Shown: positions 16,347 through 26,197, counted from the stretch's first letter. The stretch is DNA of 64,000 bases from Nitrosospira briensis (GCF_900115125.1 NZ_FOVJ01000001.1:1140612-1204611); one strand, 5' to 3'. Notes: a model not told the origin generated them from the letters alone. Translations and numbers: made by a program.

Positions 16347-17465
16347 ATGAGAGAGGTTACGGCGGCAACGATACGGCAGAAAGGCGGCCCTTTCCAGGTC
16401 GAGAGACTGTTCCTGGATGAGCCGCGCCCCGACGAGGTGCTGGTGAGGGTGGTAGCAACCGGCATGTGTCATACCGATATGGTTGCGCGTGACCAGCTCT
16501 ACGATGTGCCGCTACCGATCGTGCTCGGGCATGAGGGCGCGGGCGTGATCGAAGAGGTGGGCGAAAGTGTAAAAAAGGTCAGGGCAGGAGACCATGTGGT
16601 GCTGACCTATATGTGGTGTGGCCACTGCAAGCCCTGCCTGCGCGGAGACTTGACCTATTGCGAGAATTTTTACCCGCTTAATTTTGGCGGAGCGCGGGAA
16701 GATGGGAGCACAGCCACCTGCGAAGCAGGCGGAGGAGCCATTCACGACCATTTCTTCGGGCAATCGTCTTTCGGAACCTACGCGCTGGTGCACGAGCGCA
16801 ATGTCGTCAAGGTGCCGCATGATGCCCCGCTCGAGTTGCTGGGTCCGCTGGGCTGCGGCATCCAGACCGGAGCCGGGGCCGTAATCAATGCACTTAAAGT
16901 GACGCCCGGAAGCAGTTTCGCGACGTTTGGCGGTGGCGCGGTTGGACTGAGCGCAGTCATGGCGGCACGCGTGGCGGGGGCTACAACAATCATTGTCTCC
17001 GACGTAGTTCCTTCCCGCCTGGAACTCGCGAAGGAACTAGGCGCTACCCATGTCGTGAACAGCCGCCAGACTGATCCTGTAGCGGCGGTGCGTGAAATCA
17101 CTGATGGGGGCGCGGATTTCACGCTCGAATCGAGCGGCAGGCCCGAGGTTCTGCGCCAGGCGATCGACGCGCTATCGATAGGCGGTACTTGTGGCATCGT
17201 AGGCGCCCCTGCCCTGGGCATCGAGGCAAGCTTCGACGTCAATGATGTAATGACCGCCGGCAAGCGCATCATCGGCATTATCGAGGGTGAGAGCAAACCG
17301 GATCTCTTCATTCCCGCCCTGGTCGAGCTTTATACGCAGGGACGATTCCCTTTCGACAAGCTGGTAAGATTCTATACGCTCGAACAGATCAACCAGGCGG
17401 CTGAAGACAGCGAAAAGGGAGTCACCATCAAGCCCATCATCCGTCTGGCTGCAAGTCAGGCCTGA
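16347..17465 (+). CDS. Zinc-dependent aryl-alcohol dehydrogenase
   Basis: 372 residues, medium-chain dehydrogenase family. Catalytic zinc ligands are Cys41 (GMCHTD), His62 (LGHEGAG) and Cys170 (GPLGCGIQTG). The structural zinc site is Cys91, 94, 97 and 105. The NAD-binding turn FGGGAVG is at about 194-200. The sequence is close to benzyl/aryl-alcohol dehydrogenases, which convert benzylic alcohols to aldehydes with NAD+ in the cytosol. In this cluster it would oxidise the hydroxybenzyl alcohol made by PchF. A 177-base gap separates it from pchF, long enough for an internal promoter; GAGG-type bases precede ATG 16347. Confidence 0.88.
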   Translation: MREVTAATIRQKGGPFQVERLFLDEPRPDEVLVRVVATGMCHTDMVARDQLYDVPLPIVLGHEGAGVIEEVGESVKKVRAGDHVVLTYMWCGHCKPCLRGDLTYCENFYPLNFGGAREDGSTATCEAGGGAIHDHFFGQSSFGTYALVHERNVVKVPHDAPLELLGPLGCGIQTGAGAVINALKVTPGSSFATFGGGAVGLSAVMAARVAGATTIIVSDVVPSRLELAKELGATHVVNSRQTDPVAAVREITDGGADFTLESSGRPEVLRQAIDALSIGGTCGIVGAPALGIEASFDVNDVMTAGKRIIGIIEGESKPDLFIPALVELYTQGRFPFDKLVRFYTLEQINQAAEDSEKGVTIKPIIRLAASQA

Positions 17466-17530
17466 CTTTCTGCAGGTGGACCATCCCATCGGGAGTATGC
17501 CGGTTCAATCAATCTCATCAGGGAAATATC

Positions 17531-18199
17531 ATGAAGTTCGATAGTCCAGCGCCCGGGCGCCGCACCATACTTAAAGCATCAGCGGCTCTACTCGCTGCCG
17601 GCATGTTGTCACCCGTGAGTTCTGTTCTTGCTGAGATGGCATCAAGGCGAAGGCGGACACAAGAGCAGATTTTGGGCCCGTTTTATCCTGTCATGAGCAG
17701 GCCGAACCGTAGCGGCGACCTGACGCGCGTTACGGGCGGCTCGGGACGCGCCAAGGGGCAGCTTCTCATTGTCAGGGGACGCGTGATCGACCCTGACGGA
17801 ATCCCGGTTATGGGAGCCGACGTCGAAATATGGCAGGCAAATTCGATGGGACGCTATGCTCATCCTGATGACACGAACCCGGCACCGCTCGACCCCAATT
17901 TCGAAGGCTTCGGAGCAGTAACCACCGGCGCCGATGGCCGCTATCAGTTCAAAACGATAAAACCGCTGCACTATCCCGCCGAGCCGGGCATGATCCGGCC
18001 AGCTCATATCCACTTCGATGTAAAAGGCAAACGGGACGAGTTGATTTCGCAGATGTATTTCGAAGGAGACCCGTATATCCCAAAGGACCGGTTTCTGCAG
18101 AGCGCTGTTGATCCGGAAGCGCTGATTATAAAGCTGAGCCAGTCTCCTGAGGAGCCCGGCTTCATGGTAGCGGAATTCGATATCGTATTCCGAGGTTAG
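17531..18199 (+). CDS. Tat-exported intradiol ring-cleavage dioxygenase
   Basis: 222 residues. The N-terminus PGRRTILKASAALLAAG is a clear Tat signal, so the protein should be periplasmic or membrane-anchored. The rest is a compact intradiol dioxygenase domain with all four Fe(III) ligands of the protocatechuate 3,4-/catechol 1,2-dioxygenase family: Tyr109 (MGRYAHP), Tyr148 (PLHYPA), His159 and His161 (RPAHIHF). It is shorter than cytosolic catechol dioxygenases and resembles the single-domain PcaH-like exported group. Well-studied intradiol enzymes are cytosolic, so the export signal is notable. It lies between the alcohol and aldehyde dehydrogenase genes. Confidence 0.85.
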   Translation: MKFDSPAPGRRTILKASAALLAAGMLSPVSSVLAEMASRRRRTQEQILGPFYPVMSRPNRSGDLTRVTGGSGRAKGQLLIVRGRVIDPDGIPVMGADVEIWQANSMGRYAHPDDTNPAPLDPNFEGFGAVTTGADGRYQFKTIKPLHYPAEPGMIRPAHIHFDVKGKRDELISQMYFEGDPYIPKDRFLQSAVDPEALIIKLSQSPEEPGFMVAEFDIVFRG

Positions 18200-18276
18200 T
18201 GCCAGGCGAACGGGAACCGGCCTCAACCACTCAACGGCGCCGGCGAACGGAAATTGATACAAAAATGAGGCCTTTC

Positions 18277-19806
18277 ATGGAACAGAACAACAACGGAAAA
18301 CCTCAACCGCATTATCAGGGATTCGATCAGTTACCTATTAACGGCAAGTGGCGGCATGGGAAGGGGGCAAACGTACTGCGTGACCTCAACCCCTATAATG
18401 GCGACGCTCTTGTCGAAATCCCGCATGCTACCCGCGATGACATGGATGAGGCGTATCGGGGGGCGGTTGCGTCCCAGATCGGCTGGGCAGCGGCGCTGCC
18501 GGGAGAGCGTGCGACCGTGATGCGCAGGGCGGCACAAGTCATGGAAGCGCGCCATGAAGAGATCGTGAAATGGTTGATCGAGGAAGCGGGCAGTACTCGC
18601 ATCAAGGCCGCCATGGAATGGGAAACCGTGCATGCTGTGCTGCTGGAGGCCGCTACCCTGCCTTATCTGGTGGAAGGCCGTATCCTCCCGTCCGACATCC
18701 CTGGCAAGGAATGCCGCATGTATCGCAAGCCCGTCGGCGTGGTAGCCGTTATCAGCCCCTGGAACTGGCCCATGCAGCTTTCCGTTCGATCCCTGGCTCC
18801 CGCGCTGGCTGTGGGTAATGCCGTCGTTCTTAAACCGGCAAGTGACACGCCAGTTACCGGCGGCTTGCTGCTGGCAAAGATTCTGGAAGAAGCGGGCTTG
18901 CCGCCCGGCGTTCTCAGTGTAATCATCGGGGCGGGCAGCGAAATAGGAGATGCGTTCGTTACCCACCCGATTCCCCGCGTAATTTCGTTCACCGGTTCGA
19001 CACCAGTGGGCCGGCACATAGCCAAACTGGCGGTCGAGGGAGCGACGTTGAAGCGACTCGAACTCGAATTGGGCGGTAATAATCCCTTTGTAGTGCTAGA
19101 GGACGCGGACCTTGAACGGGCGGTGGAGGCGGCCATATTCGGTAAATTTCTGCATCAGGGCCAGATATGCATGAGCACCAACCGCTTCATTATCGAGGAC
19201 AGCGTACATGATGCATTTCTTGAGCGCTTTGTCGACCGGGTAAGCAAACTGAAGGTTGGCGATCCGAAAGCGCCAGACACAATGATCGGTCCCGTTATCA
19301 ATCAGGCTCAATTGAATGGCTTGCGGCGGCGTATCGAGGATGCTGTCTCATCCGGTGCAAGACAGGTGGCCGGCGGGGAAGCGCAGGGCCTTGTTCTGCC
19401 TCCTCATGTATTCGCCGACGTAATGAACGGGATGCCCTTGGCGCAAACGGAATCGTTCGGGCCGATCGCGCCCTTCATACGCGCACACGGAGAAGAGGAG
19501 GCTCTCAGAATCGCCAATGACACCGAGCTTGGGCTTGCCGCAGCAGTTTTTTCATCCGATGTCGAGCGCGGCCTGCGCTTTGCACAGCAACTCGAAACCG
19601 GCATGGTGCACGTCAATGACCAGTCGGTAAATGATCTTCCCTACAATCCGTTTGGTGGCGAGAAGAACTCCGGTATCGGCCGCTTTAACGGCGCGTGGTC
19701 CATCGCCGCATTCACCACGGACCAGTGGGTAACCATACAACATGTGCGACGCCATTATCCTTTCGACACGCAAGCGACCAAGGGAGTGGTGTCCGGAGGA
19801 GGATAA
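18277..19806 (+). CDS. NAD(P)-dependent aldehyde dehydrogenase
   Basis: 509 residues from ATG 18277, which has GAGG six bases upstream; an earlier start at 18265 or 18199 is possible but lacks a good ribosome site. Typical ALDH motifs are present: the cofactor region SPWNWPMQLSV (160-170), FTGSTPVG (238-245), the catalytic Glu264 in LELELGG and the nucleophile Cys298 in GQICMS. The family oxidises aldehydes to acids in the cytosol. Here it would convert a hydroxybenzaldehyde made by the preceding dehydrogenase to the benzoate, the role of PchA in pch operons, though the gene order differs. Confidence 0.88.
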   Translation: MEQNNNGKPQPHYQGFDQLPINGKWRHGKGANVLRDLNPYNGDALVEIPHATRDDMDEAYRGAVASQIGWAAALPGERATVMRRAAQVMEARHEEIVKWLIEEAGSTRIKAAMEWETVHAVLLEAATLPYLVEGRILPSDIPGKECRMYRKPVGVVAVISPWNWPMQLSVRSLAPALAVGNAVVLKPASDTPVTGGLLLAKILEEAGLPPGVLSVIIGAGSEIGDAFVTHPIPRVISFTGSTPVGRHIAKLAVEGATLKRLELELGGNNPFVVLEDADLERAVEAAIFGKFLHQGQICMSTNRFIIEDSVHDAFLERFVDRVSKLKVGDPKAPDTMIGPVINQAQLNGLRRRIEDAVSSGARQVAGGEAQGLVLPPHVFADVMNGMPLAQTESFGPIAPFIRAHGEEEALRIANDTELGLAAAVFSSDVERGLRFAQQLETGMVHVNDQSVNDLPYNPFGGEKNSGIGRFNGAWSIAAFTTDQWVTIQHVRRHYPFDTQATKGVVSGGG

Positions 19807-19922
19807 AAACGTTCTTCAGTCGTAATTTTCTACGAACTTCATCGAAACTTTTCCTTTGTTTTAGCCCTGGGACTATCTAAAAACCTTGGGGGATAGATCC
19901 TTTCCGACCCTTCGCCTATTGC

Positions 19923-21254
19923 ATGCGAATAACTACATCAGCCGCTCCTGAGCACTTCCTTATTTTGGATTTTCCAGGTCTGTGCCGACGTGCCTTGCGG
20001 GCCTTATGGCTCTCGAACTGCATGCTCCTGACGCTGCTTACCCTTCCGGGTTGCAGTGACCAAACACCGGCCACCTCCCCGCCACCCACGATGGAAGTGA
20101 CGACGGTGACTGTTTCGCCCAGCGATACGCCAGTCCAACTGGAATTCGTCGCCGAAACCGAAAGCTCCCGGCAAGTCGAAATTCGTGCTCGAGTCGAAGG
20201 TTTTCTGGAAAAACGGCTTTACACCGAGGGTGAGTTGGTGAAGGCCGGGCAGAAGATGTACCAGATGGACCAAAAGCCGTTCCAGGCCGCGCTGCAATCC
20301 GCGAAAGGCCAACTGGCGCAGCAAGAGGCTGCGCTTGCCGTGGCGGAAGCCACCCTCGCCCGGGTAAGACCGCTCACAGAAAAAAACGCCCTTAGTAAAA
20401 AAAACCTGGACGATACCATAGGGATGGTTCAGCAAGCGCAGGCGGCAGTTTTTGCCGCCCAGGGGAAAGTAACAAGCGCAGAGCTGAACCTGAGTTACAC
20501 CACTCTCTATTCTCCGCTTACCGGGTTATCCAGTTTCAGTAAAAAGCATGAAGGCAGCTATTTGAGCGCGGGGGCCGACGGCTTGTTGACTTATGTCGCA
20601 CAGCTCGATCCTATCTGGGTCAATTTCAGCGTCTCGGAAAACCAGATGCTGAAGTATCGCGGGGAAATCGAACACGGGCTGCTCAGGTTTCCCTCACGCA
20701 ATCTTTTCGAAGTAGCAATCACGCTCGCAGACGGATCGGTATATCCGCATCTTGGGCGGATCAATTTTAGCGAGCCATCCTTTTCCCAGGAAACCGGCAC
20801 CTTCCTTGTGCGCACGCTATTCGCAAATCCTGAGGGGGACTTGCGGCCCGGCCAGTTCGTCCGCGTTCAACTTCGGGGCGCGATGCGTCCAAACAGCATT
20901 CTCCTGCCGCAGCGCGCCGTATTGCAGGGAGCAAAGGGGCACTATGTCTGGGTCGTGGACGGAGAAGGCAAGGCCGCTCGCCGGGAAGTCGAAATAGGCG
21001 ACTGGCAGGGCGAAGGCTGGTTCATCAACCACGGCCTGCTGCCTGGGGAACGGGTGGTCGTGGATGGCGCGATTCGGCTTTCCCCCGGCGCTATCCTCAA
21101 AGTCGTCAATGCATCCGCCCCGATGAGCGCCGCAACGGCAGTTTTATCGGGCCCCACTGCCGGCGCCGGAGAGGGTGATACGCCGCGTTCTACCGTCGAG
21201 AATACGGTCGCACCGCCGCCGGGGCCGCCGGGTTCAACCTCGATGGGGCAATAG
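19923..21254 (+). CDS. RND efflux periplasmic adaptor lipoprotein (MexE/AcrA-like)
   Basis: 443 residues. A lipoprotein signal ends in TLPGC (Cys44), so the mature protein is lipid-anchored in the periplasm. The barrel-sandwich/lipoyl part begins with ESSRQVEIRARVEGFLEKRLYTEGELVKAGQ. Coiled-coil hairpin sequence follows (about 120-190), then beta-barrel and membrane-proximal parts. The C-terminus has a Pro/Gly-rich tail. Adaptors of this kind link the inner-membrane RND pump to the outer-membrane channel. It lies 116 bases downstream of the aldehyde dehydrogenase on the same strand, so it may be read through from the aromatic cluster. No strong Shine-Dalgarno precedes ATG 19923. Confidence 0.87.
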   Translation: MRITTSAAPEHFLILDFPGLCRRALRALWLSNCMLLTLLTLPGCSDQTPATSPPPTMEVTTVTVSPSDTPVQLEFVAETESSRQVEIRARVEGFLEKRLYTEGELVKAGQKMYQMDQKPFQAALQSAKGQLAQQEAALAVAEATLARVRPLTEKNALSKKNLDDTIGMVQQAQAAVFAAQGKVTSAELNLSYTTLYSPLTGLSSFSKKHEGSYLSAGADGLLTYVAQLDPIWVNFSVSENQMLKYRGEIEHGLLRFPSRNLFEVAITLADGSVYPHLGRINFSEPSFSQETGTFLVRTLFANPEGDLRPGQFVRVQLRGAMRPNSILLPQRAVLQGAKGHYVWVVDGEGKAARREVEIGDWQGEGWFINHGLLPGERVVVDGAIRLSPGAILKVVNASAPMSAATAVLSGPTAGAGEGDTPRSTVENTVAPPPGPPGSTSMGQ

Positions 21255-21332
21255 GCCGCCCATGTGCCCATTCGGACGAGAAACAAATCCGGCTAAAATG
21301 ATTCGGCAAGCCTTGGACAGATTCCCGTCTCG

Positions 21333-24300
21333 ATGAAAATTTCCCATTTCTGCATAGACCGGCCAGTGTTCGCGTCAGTACTCTCCATCGTGATTACGTT
21401 GGCAGGAGGGGTGGCACTCTACAATTTGCCTATCGCGCAGTATCCCGAGATCGCGCCGGTGGAGATCTCGGTTACCGCAACATATCCAGGCGCATCCGCT
21501 GAAGTCGCCGCACAAAATGTCGCCTCCCCTATCGAACAGCAGGTAAATGGCGCCGATAAGCTCATGTATATGTCCTCCGCCAGTTCATCCACTGGCGTCA
21601 TGACGCTCTCGGTTTATTTCGACATCGATGCCAATCCGTCGCTGGCGCAGGTAGAGGTACAGAACCGCGTAAATCTCGCGCTGCCGCTATTGCCCGCCTC
21701 CGTACAGGCGCAAGGCGTCGCGGTTAAGAAGCAGTCGGCGGCCATGATGATGGTCGTCTCGATCTATTCGCCGGACGATCGCTACCAACCTGTCTATGTT
21801 TCCAACTACGCCAGCATTTTCATACTTGACGCCATCAAGCGCATCCCCGGAGCCGGTCAGGCGACGATCATGGGCACCCCCGACTATGCGATGCGCGTCT
21901 GGCTGAAACCGGACCGAATGGCGACGCTGGGAGTCACCGCGCGCGATGTCCAGTTGGCGGTCGCGCAGCAGAATGAGCAGTATGCGGTGGGCAGCATCGG
22001 CCAGTCGCCTACGGATCGCCCTGTCGAGCAGTCCTTCTCCATTACCACCAAAAGCCGGCTGACCACCCCGGAAGAGTTCGATAACATCATTATTCGCGCG
22101 GCCAGCGAGGGCGCGGCGATCGTTCGCCTCAAGGACGTGGGTTACACCGAACTCGGGCAGAGAAATTATTCCCTCAGAACTACCCGGCAGGGCAAGCCCG
22201 CGACCGTGCTTGTCGTCTACCAACAGCCGGGCGCCAACGCGCTCGATGTCGCCAGAGGCGTGCGGGAGACCCTCGAGGAAATGAAAAAAACATTTCCTCC
22301 AGGCATCGAGTATGAAATCACCATGGATACCACGGAGTTTACCCGCGCTTCCATCCAATCCGTGATTTATACTTTCTTCGAGGCACTGGCGCTGGTCGTC
22401 GCGGTCGTGTTCCTGTTTCTGCAGAATCTTCGTGCCACCCTCATCCCGATCATCGCGGTCCCGATATCCGTCATTGGCGCGGCCAGCGGCATGATCGCAC
22501 TGGGTTTCTCGCTCAATATGCTCACCATGTTCGGCATGATTCTTACCATTGGCATAGTCGTGGACGACGCCATCGTGGTGGTCGAGGCAGTGGAACATAA
22601 CATGTCAAGGTTCGGCCTCTCGGCCCGCGATGCGGCGAAGAAATCGATGGATGAGGTGGGCGGCGCGTTGATTGCGATCGTGCTGGTACTATGCGCGGTG
22701 TTTATCCCGGTCGCATTTATTCCAGGCGTCACGGGACAGCTGTACAAGCAGTTCGCCATCACGATTGCAATTTCAGTCGCGATATCCGGCGTGGTGGCAC
22801 TGACACTCTCCCCCGCATTGGCGGCGCTTCTTCTCAAGCCCCCAGCTGGTGAGAAGCGCGGTTTTTTCAAATGGTTCGATGACTGGTTTGCCCGCATGAC
22901 CGAGGGGTATATACGCAGCGTGCAGCTGGTCATCAAGCGCTTTTCCGTAGCGCTTATGCTGTTTATCGGCATGATCGCGCTTTCCTTCATTTTGTTAAAG
23001 CAGGTTCCCGGCTCATTTCTTCCGCCCGAGGACCAGGGCGTCGTGCTGGGTGCCGTGCTCATGCCGGACGCATCAGGACTGGATCGCACCGCCGCGGTAA
23101 GCCGTCACGCTACCGACTATTTCATGAGCCATCCCGCCGCAAGATCGATCGTAGTACTGGATGGATTCAGCCTGCTGGATGGCCAGATGAAGAGCAACGC
23201 CGCCACTTTTTTCGTCGGGCTCAAGGACTTCGAGGAGCGTTACGCTGGCGACAATGCTGAAACCCAGAGCGTACCCGCTCTAATGAGAGACGCCGCGGCG
23301 AAGTTCGCCAACATCGCCGAAGGTGTCATTCTGCCTATCAATCCGCCGTCTATTCCGGGGCTGGGCACGACGGGCGGGATGGAGCTTTATATCCAGAGCA
23401 AGGGCGACAACGACAGCCAGCAGATTGCGCAGGTGATAGAGGAATATTTGGCGCAGGCCAGGACACGACCCGAACTGACCAACATCACCTCAACTTACAA
23501 CGCCGCTGCGCAGGTACTCCGGCTTGACGTAGATCGGGCGAAGGCCGAGACGCTGGGCATTGCGGTGGAGGATGTATACAGCACCATGCAGACAATGTTT
23601 GGCTCCTCGTTCGTGTCGCAATTCGCCAAGTTCAGCCGCCTCTTCCAGGTGATCATCCAGGGTGAACCGGCTTCCCGCCTGACTCCCAAGGATATAGATT
23701 ATCTCTATGTCCGCAGCCGGACGGGGAGCATGGTTCCCATCAACGCGGTGGCGACTACCCATTTCGACAGGGGACCGGATGTGGTAACGCGTTTCAACAA
23801 CTTCACCGCGGTAAAAGTGACAGCGGAGGCTGCAGCGGGATTCAGTTCGGGTGAAGCTATCAACGCTATGGAAGAAATAGCGGCGCAAATTCTGCCCAGC
23901 GATTATGGCATTGCATGGAGCGGACAGACTTTCGAGGAAAAAAAAGCCGGTGGTTCCTCAATGCTTGTACTGGTGTTTGGCCTCATCATGGTGTTCCTCA
24001 TCCTCGCTGGGCAATACGAGAAATGGTCGCTGCCCCTGGGTGTGCTGTCCGCCGTTCCGTTCGCGCTGTTTGGCGCATTGCTTGCAATCTTTGTGCGTGG
24101 CTTGAGTAATGACGTTTATTTCCAGATCGGCCTGACAATGCTGATTGCCCTTGCAGCCAAGAACGCGATCCTGATCTTCGAATACGCAGTGTCAAACCGG
24201 GCGTCCGGGCAATCAATCTATGACGCTGCCATTAATGCCGCCCGTGACCGGCTGCGTCCTATCATCATGACCTCTCTTGCCTTTACGCTGGGGTGCGTGC

Positions 24301-24563
24301 CATTGGCGATCGCAACCGGCGTTTCCGCCAACAGCAAGATTTCGATCGGTACCGGCGTTGTCGGTGGCATGATCGGGGCAACCGTCATTGCGATATTTTT
24401 CATCCCGATGTTCTACTGGGCCATAGAAATGCTTTTGCAGAAAATGAGCGGCAAGGGAAAAACCCTCGCAGAGGATAAGCCGGCAGGCACTGCAAAAATG
24501 GAAGGGGGAGACACCGAAGGCGCAAATCCTGCGCCGGCTCTGACAAAAGGGCCACCCGAATGA
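21333..24563 (+). CDS. RND multidrug/solvent efflux pump, HAE1 family (AcrB/MexF-like)
   Basis: 1076 residues with the duplicated RND plan: membrane segments at about 10-30, 340-560, 880-1020, and two large periplasmic loops. The start MKISHFCIDRPVFASVLSI is family-typical. The proton-relay aspartates are in IVVDDAIVVVEAVEHN. The pump exports hydrophobic or amphiphilic compounds by proton exchange as a trimer. It is the middle gene of a tripartite set; its stop overlaps the start of the outer-membrane gene by four bases (ATGA), so the two are translationally coupled. Its place behind aromatic-oxidation genes suggests export of aromatic substrates or products, an inference. Confidence 0.95.
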   Translation: MKISHFCIDRPVFASVLSIVITLAGGVALYNLPIAQYPEIAPVEISVTATYPGASAEVAAQNVASPIEQQVNGADKLMYMSSASSSTGVMTLSVYFDIDANPSLAQVEVQNRVNLALPLLPASVQAQGVAVKKQSAAMMMVVSIYSPDDRYQPVYVSNYASIFILDAIKRIPGAGQATIMGTPDYAMRVWLKPDRMATLGVTARDVQLAVAQQNEQYAVGSIGQSPTDRPVEQSFSITTKSRLTTPEEFDNIIIRAASEGAAIVRLKDVGYTELGQRNYSLRTTRQGKPATVLVVYQQPGANALDVARGVRETLEEMKKTFPPGIEYEITMDTTEFTRASIQSVIYTFFEALALVVAVVFLFLQNLRATLIPIIAVPISVIGAASGMIALGFSLNMLTMFGMILTIGIVVDDAIVVVEAVEHNMSRFGLSARDAAKKSMDEVGGALIAIVLVLCAVFIPVAFIPGVTGQLYKQFAITIAISVAISGVVALTLSPALAALLLKPPAGEKRGFFKWFDDWFARMTEGYIRSVQLVIKRFSVALMLFIGMIALSFILLKQVPGSFLPPEDQGVVLGAVLMPDASGLDRTAAVSRHATDYFMSHPAARSIVVLDGFSLLDGQMKSNAATFFVGLKDFEERYAGDNAETQSVPALMRDAAAKFANIAEGVILPINPPSIPGLGTTGGMELYIQSKGDNDSQQIAQVIEEYLAQARTRPELTNITSTYNAAAQVLRLDVDRAKAETLGIAVEDVYSTMQTMFGSSFVSQFAKFSRLFQVIIQGEPASRLTPKDIDYLYVRSRTGSMVPINAVATTHFDRGPDVVTRFNNFTAVKVTAEAAAGFSSGEAINAMEEIAAQILPSDYGIAWSGQTFEEKKAGGSSMLVLVFGLIMVFLILAGQYEKWSLPLGVLSAVPFALFGALLAIFVRGLSNDVYFQIGLTMLIALAAKNAILIFEYAVSNRASGQSIYDAAINAARDRLRPIIMTSLAFTLGCVPLAIATGVSANSKISIGTGVVGGMIGATVIAIFFIPMFYWAIEMLLQKMSGKGKTLAEDKPAGTAKMEGGDTEGANPAPALTKGPPE

Positions 24564-26197
24564 GCGGGACAACGGCCCGAAGGCAGCTCGACAGCCGAGA
24601 CTTCCCTGCTTCCTGTTCGCTGATCTTCTTCCTGACGCTCACGCTTGGCGGGTGCATGGTGGGGCCCGATTACCGCCAGCCCCAGGTAGAGGTGATGAAC
24701 AAATACCGCTTTGACCACGAGACCTCCCTGGAAATCGCCGGCAATATGTGGTGGGAACAATTCAGGGATCCCGCGATGAACGAGCTGATCAGGGTGGCAT
24801 TGGACGAAAACAAGGATATACGCATTGCCGCTGCCCGCATCGAGGAATTCCAGGGCCGTTTCGGGGCGACACGCTCCGAACTGTTTCCACAGCTGAACAG
24901 TGATGCCGGCGCAGAACGGTTGCGCTCACCGTTCGCAGTGCCTCTTCCTTCGCAATCCGGGACCGATGCTTTTCGTAACATTTACCAGATATCGATAAAT
25001 GCGAACTGGGAGCTCGACATCTGGGGCCGCATCCGGAGATTGACCGAAGCTGCCCGCGCCCAGCTTTTCGCTTCCGAAGCAGGCCGTCGCGCGACGATAC
25101 TGACGCTGGTTACCTCTGTCGCGTCCTCGTACATCAACCTGCTTATTCTCGATCGCCAGCTTGAAATTGCCTTGGCGACGGCGGCAAGTCGCGCGGAAAC
25201 GGTCAAGGTGTTCGAGCTGCGCTATGAAGGAGGCATTATTTCCCAGCTTGAGCTCGCGCAGATGCAATCGCAATTCGAGATCGCGGCAGCTGCCATCCCG
25301 CCACTGGAGGCCAGCATAGGCCAGCAGGAAAACGCCATTTCCGTACTCCTTGGACGCAATCCGGGCCCCATCCGGCGTGGCCGTGAGCTCGCGCAACTCC
25401 AGCTTCCACGCGTCTCCGCCGGGCTGCCGGCAGAGCTGCTGACGCGGCGCCCTGACATCAGCGAGGCGGAACAGAATATCGTTGCGGCAAACGCCCAGAT
25501 TGGTGCGGCCCGCGCCCTCTACTTCCCCAAGATTTCGCTGACAGGCATGTTGGGCGTCGCGAGCACGCAACTTTCCAATATGTTCATAGGGCCGGCGCAC
25601 ATGGCCGCTTTTGGCGTGCTGACTTCTGTGCCAATATTCACCGCTGGAGGCATCGCCGGGCAGGTAAAGCAGGCCGAGGCACGCCGTGAACAGGCATTGT
25701 TCAACTATCAGCGAGTGATCCTGATTGCCCTCAGGGAGGTTGAAGACGCCTTGGTTGCACTGCAAAAAACACGCGAACAACTTAATGCCGTCAACCGCCG
25801 CGTCGCCGCGTCGCGTACCTATCTGGAAATGGCGCAACTGCGGTACGAGGAAGGGTATATCAGCTTTATTGAAGTACTGGATGCCCAGCGAACCTTGTTT
25901 GAAGCCGAGACCACCCAGGCTGACGTTCAGGGCAGGATTTTCAATTCCCTCGTCAACCTCTACAAAGCTTTGGGTGGAGGATGGGTGGTGGAGGCGGAGG
26001 ATATGGCGTTGGGCGAAGCACGGCGCATTCCGACTAGCGAACCGTCCTCCGGCAGCCGTCGGGATGAGGCTAGCGTTACGCCTCCAAGGCCTTTATCCAG
26101 GCCCTTATCCAGGCCTATATCCACGCCCTCGGCAACACCCGACGTAGAACCTGGAACGGCATTTCCCCCTATTCCTCCAGGAACCCCTGCAAAATGA
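24560..26197 (+). CDS. Outer-membrane efflux channel lipoprotein (NodT/OprM family)
   Basis: 545 residues. A lipoprotein signal ends in LTLGGC, followed by the family phrase MVGPDYRQPQVEV. Two TolC-like repeats follow, with the typical ELDIWGRIRRLTEAARAQL and LLTRRPDISEAEQNIVAANA segments. The C-terminal 65 residues are an unusual Pro/Ser-rich tail with repeated PLSRPLSRPIS, coded by three near-copies of TTATCCAGGCC. It completes the tripartite pump encoded upstream and overlaps the pump gene by four bases. Confidence 0.9.
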   Translation: MSGTTARRQLDSRDFPASCSLIFFLTLTLGGCMVGPDYRQPQVEVMNKYRFDHETSLEIAGNMWWEQFRDPAMNELIRVALDENKDIRIAAARIEEFQGRFGATRSELFPQLNSDAGAERLRSPFAVPLPSQSGTDAFRNIYQISINANWELDIWGRIRRLTEAARAQLFASEAGRRATILTLVTSVASSYINLLILDRQLEIALATAASRAETVKVFELRYEGGIISQLELAQMQSQFEIAAAAIPPLEASIGQQENAISVLLGRNPGPIRRGRELAQLQLPRVSAGLPAELLTRRPDISEAEQNIVAANAQIGAARALYFPKISLTGMLGVASTQLSNMFIGPAHMAAFGVLTSVPIFTAGGIAGQVKQAEARREQALFNYQRVILIALREVEDALVALQKTREQLNAVNRRVAASRTYLEMAQLRYEEGYISFIEVLDAQRTLFEAETTQADVQGRIFNSLVNLYKALGGGWVVEAEDMALGEARRIPTSEPSSGSRRDEASVTPPRPLSRPLSRPISTPSATPDVEPGTAFPPIPPGTPAK

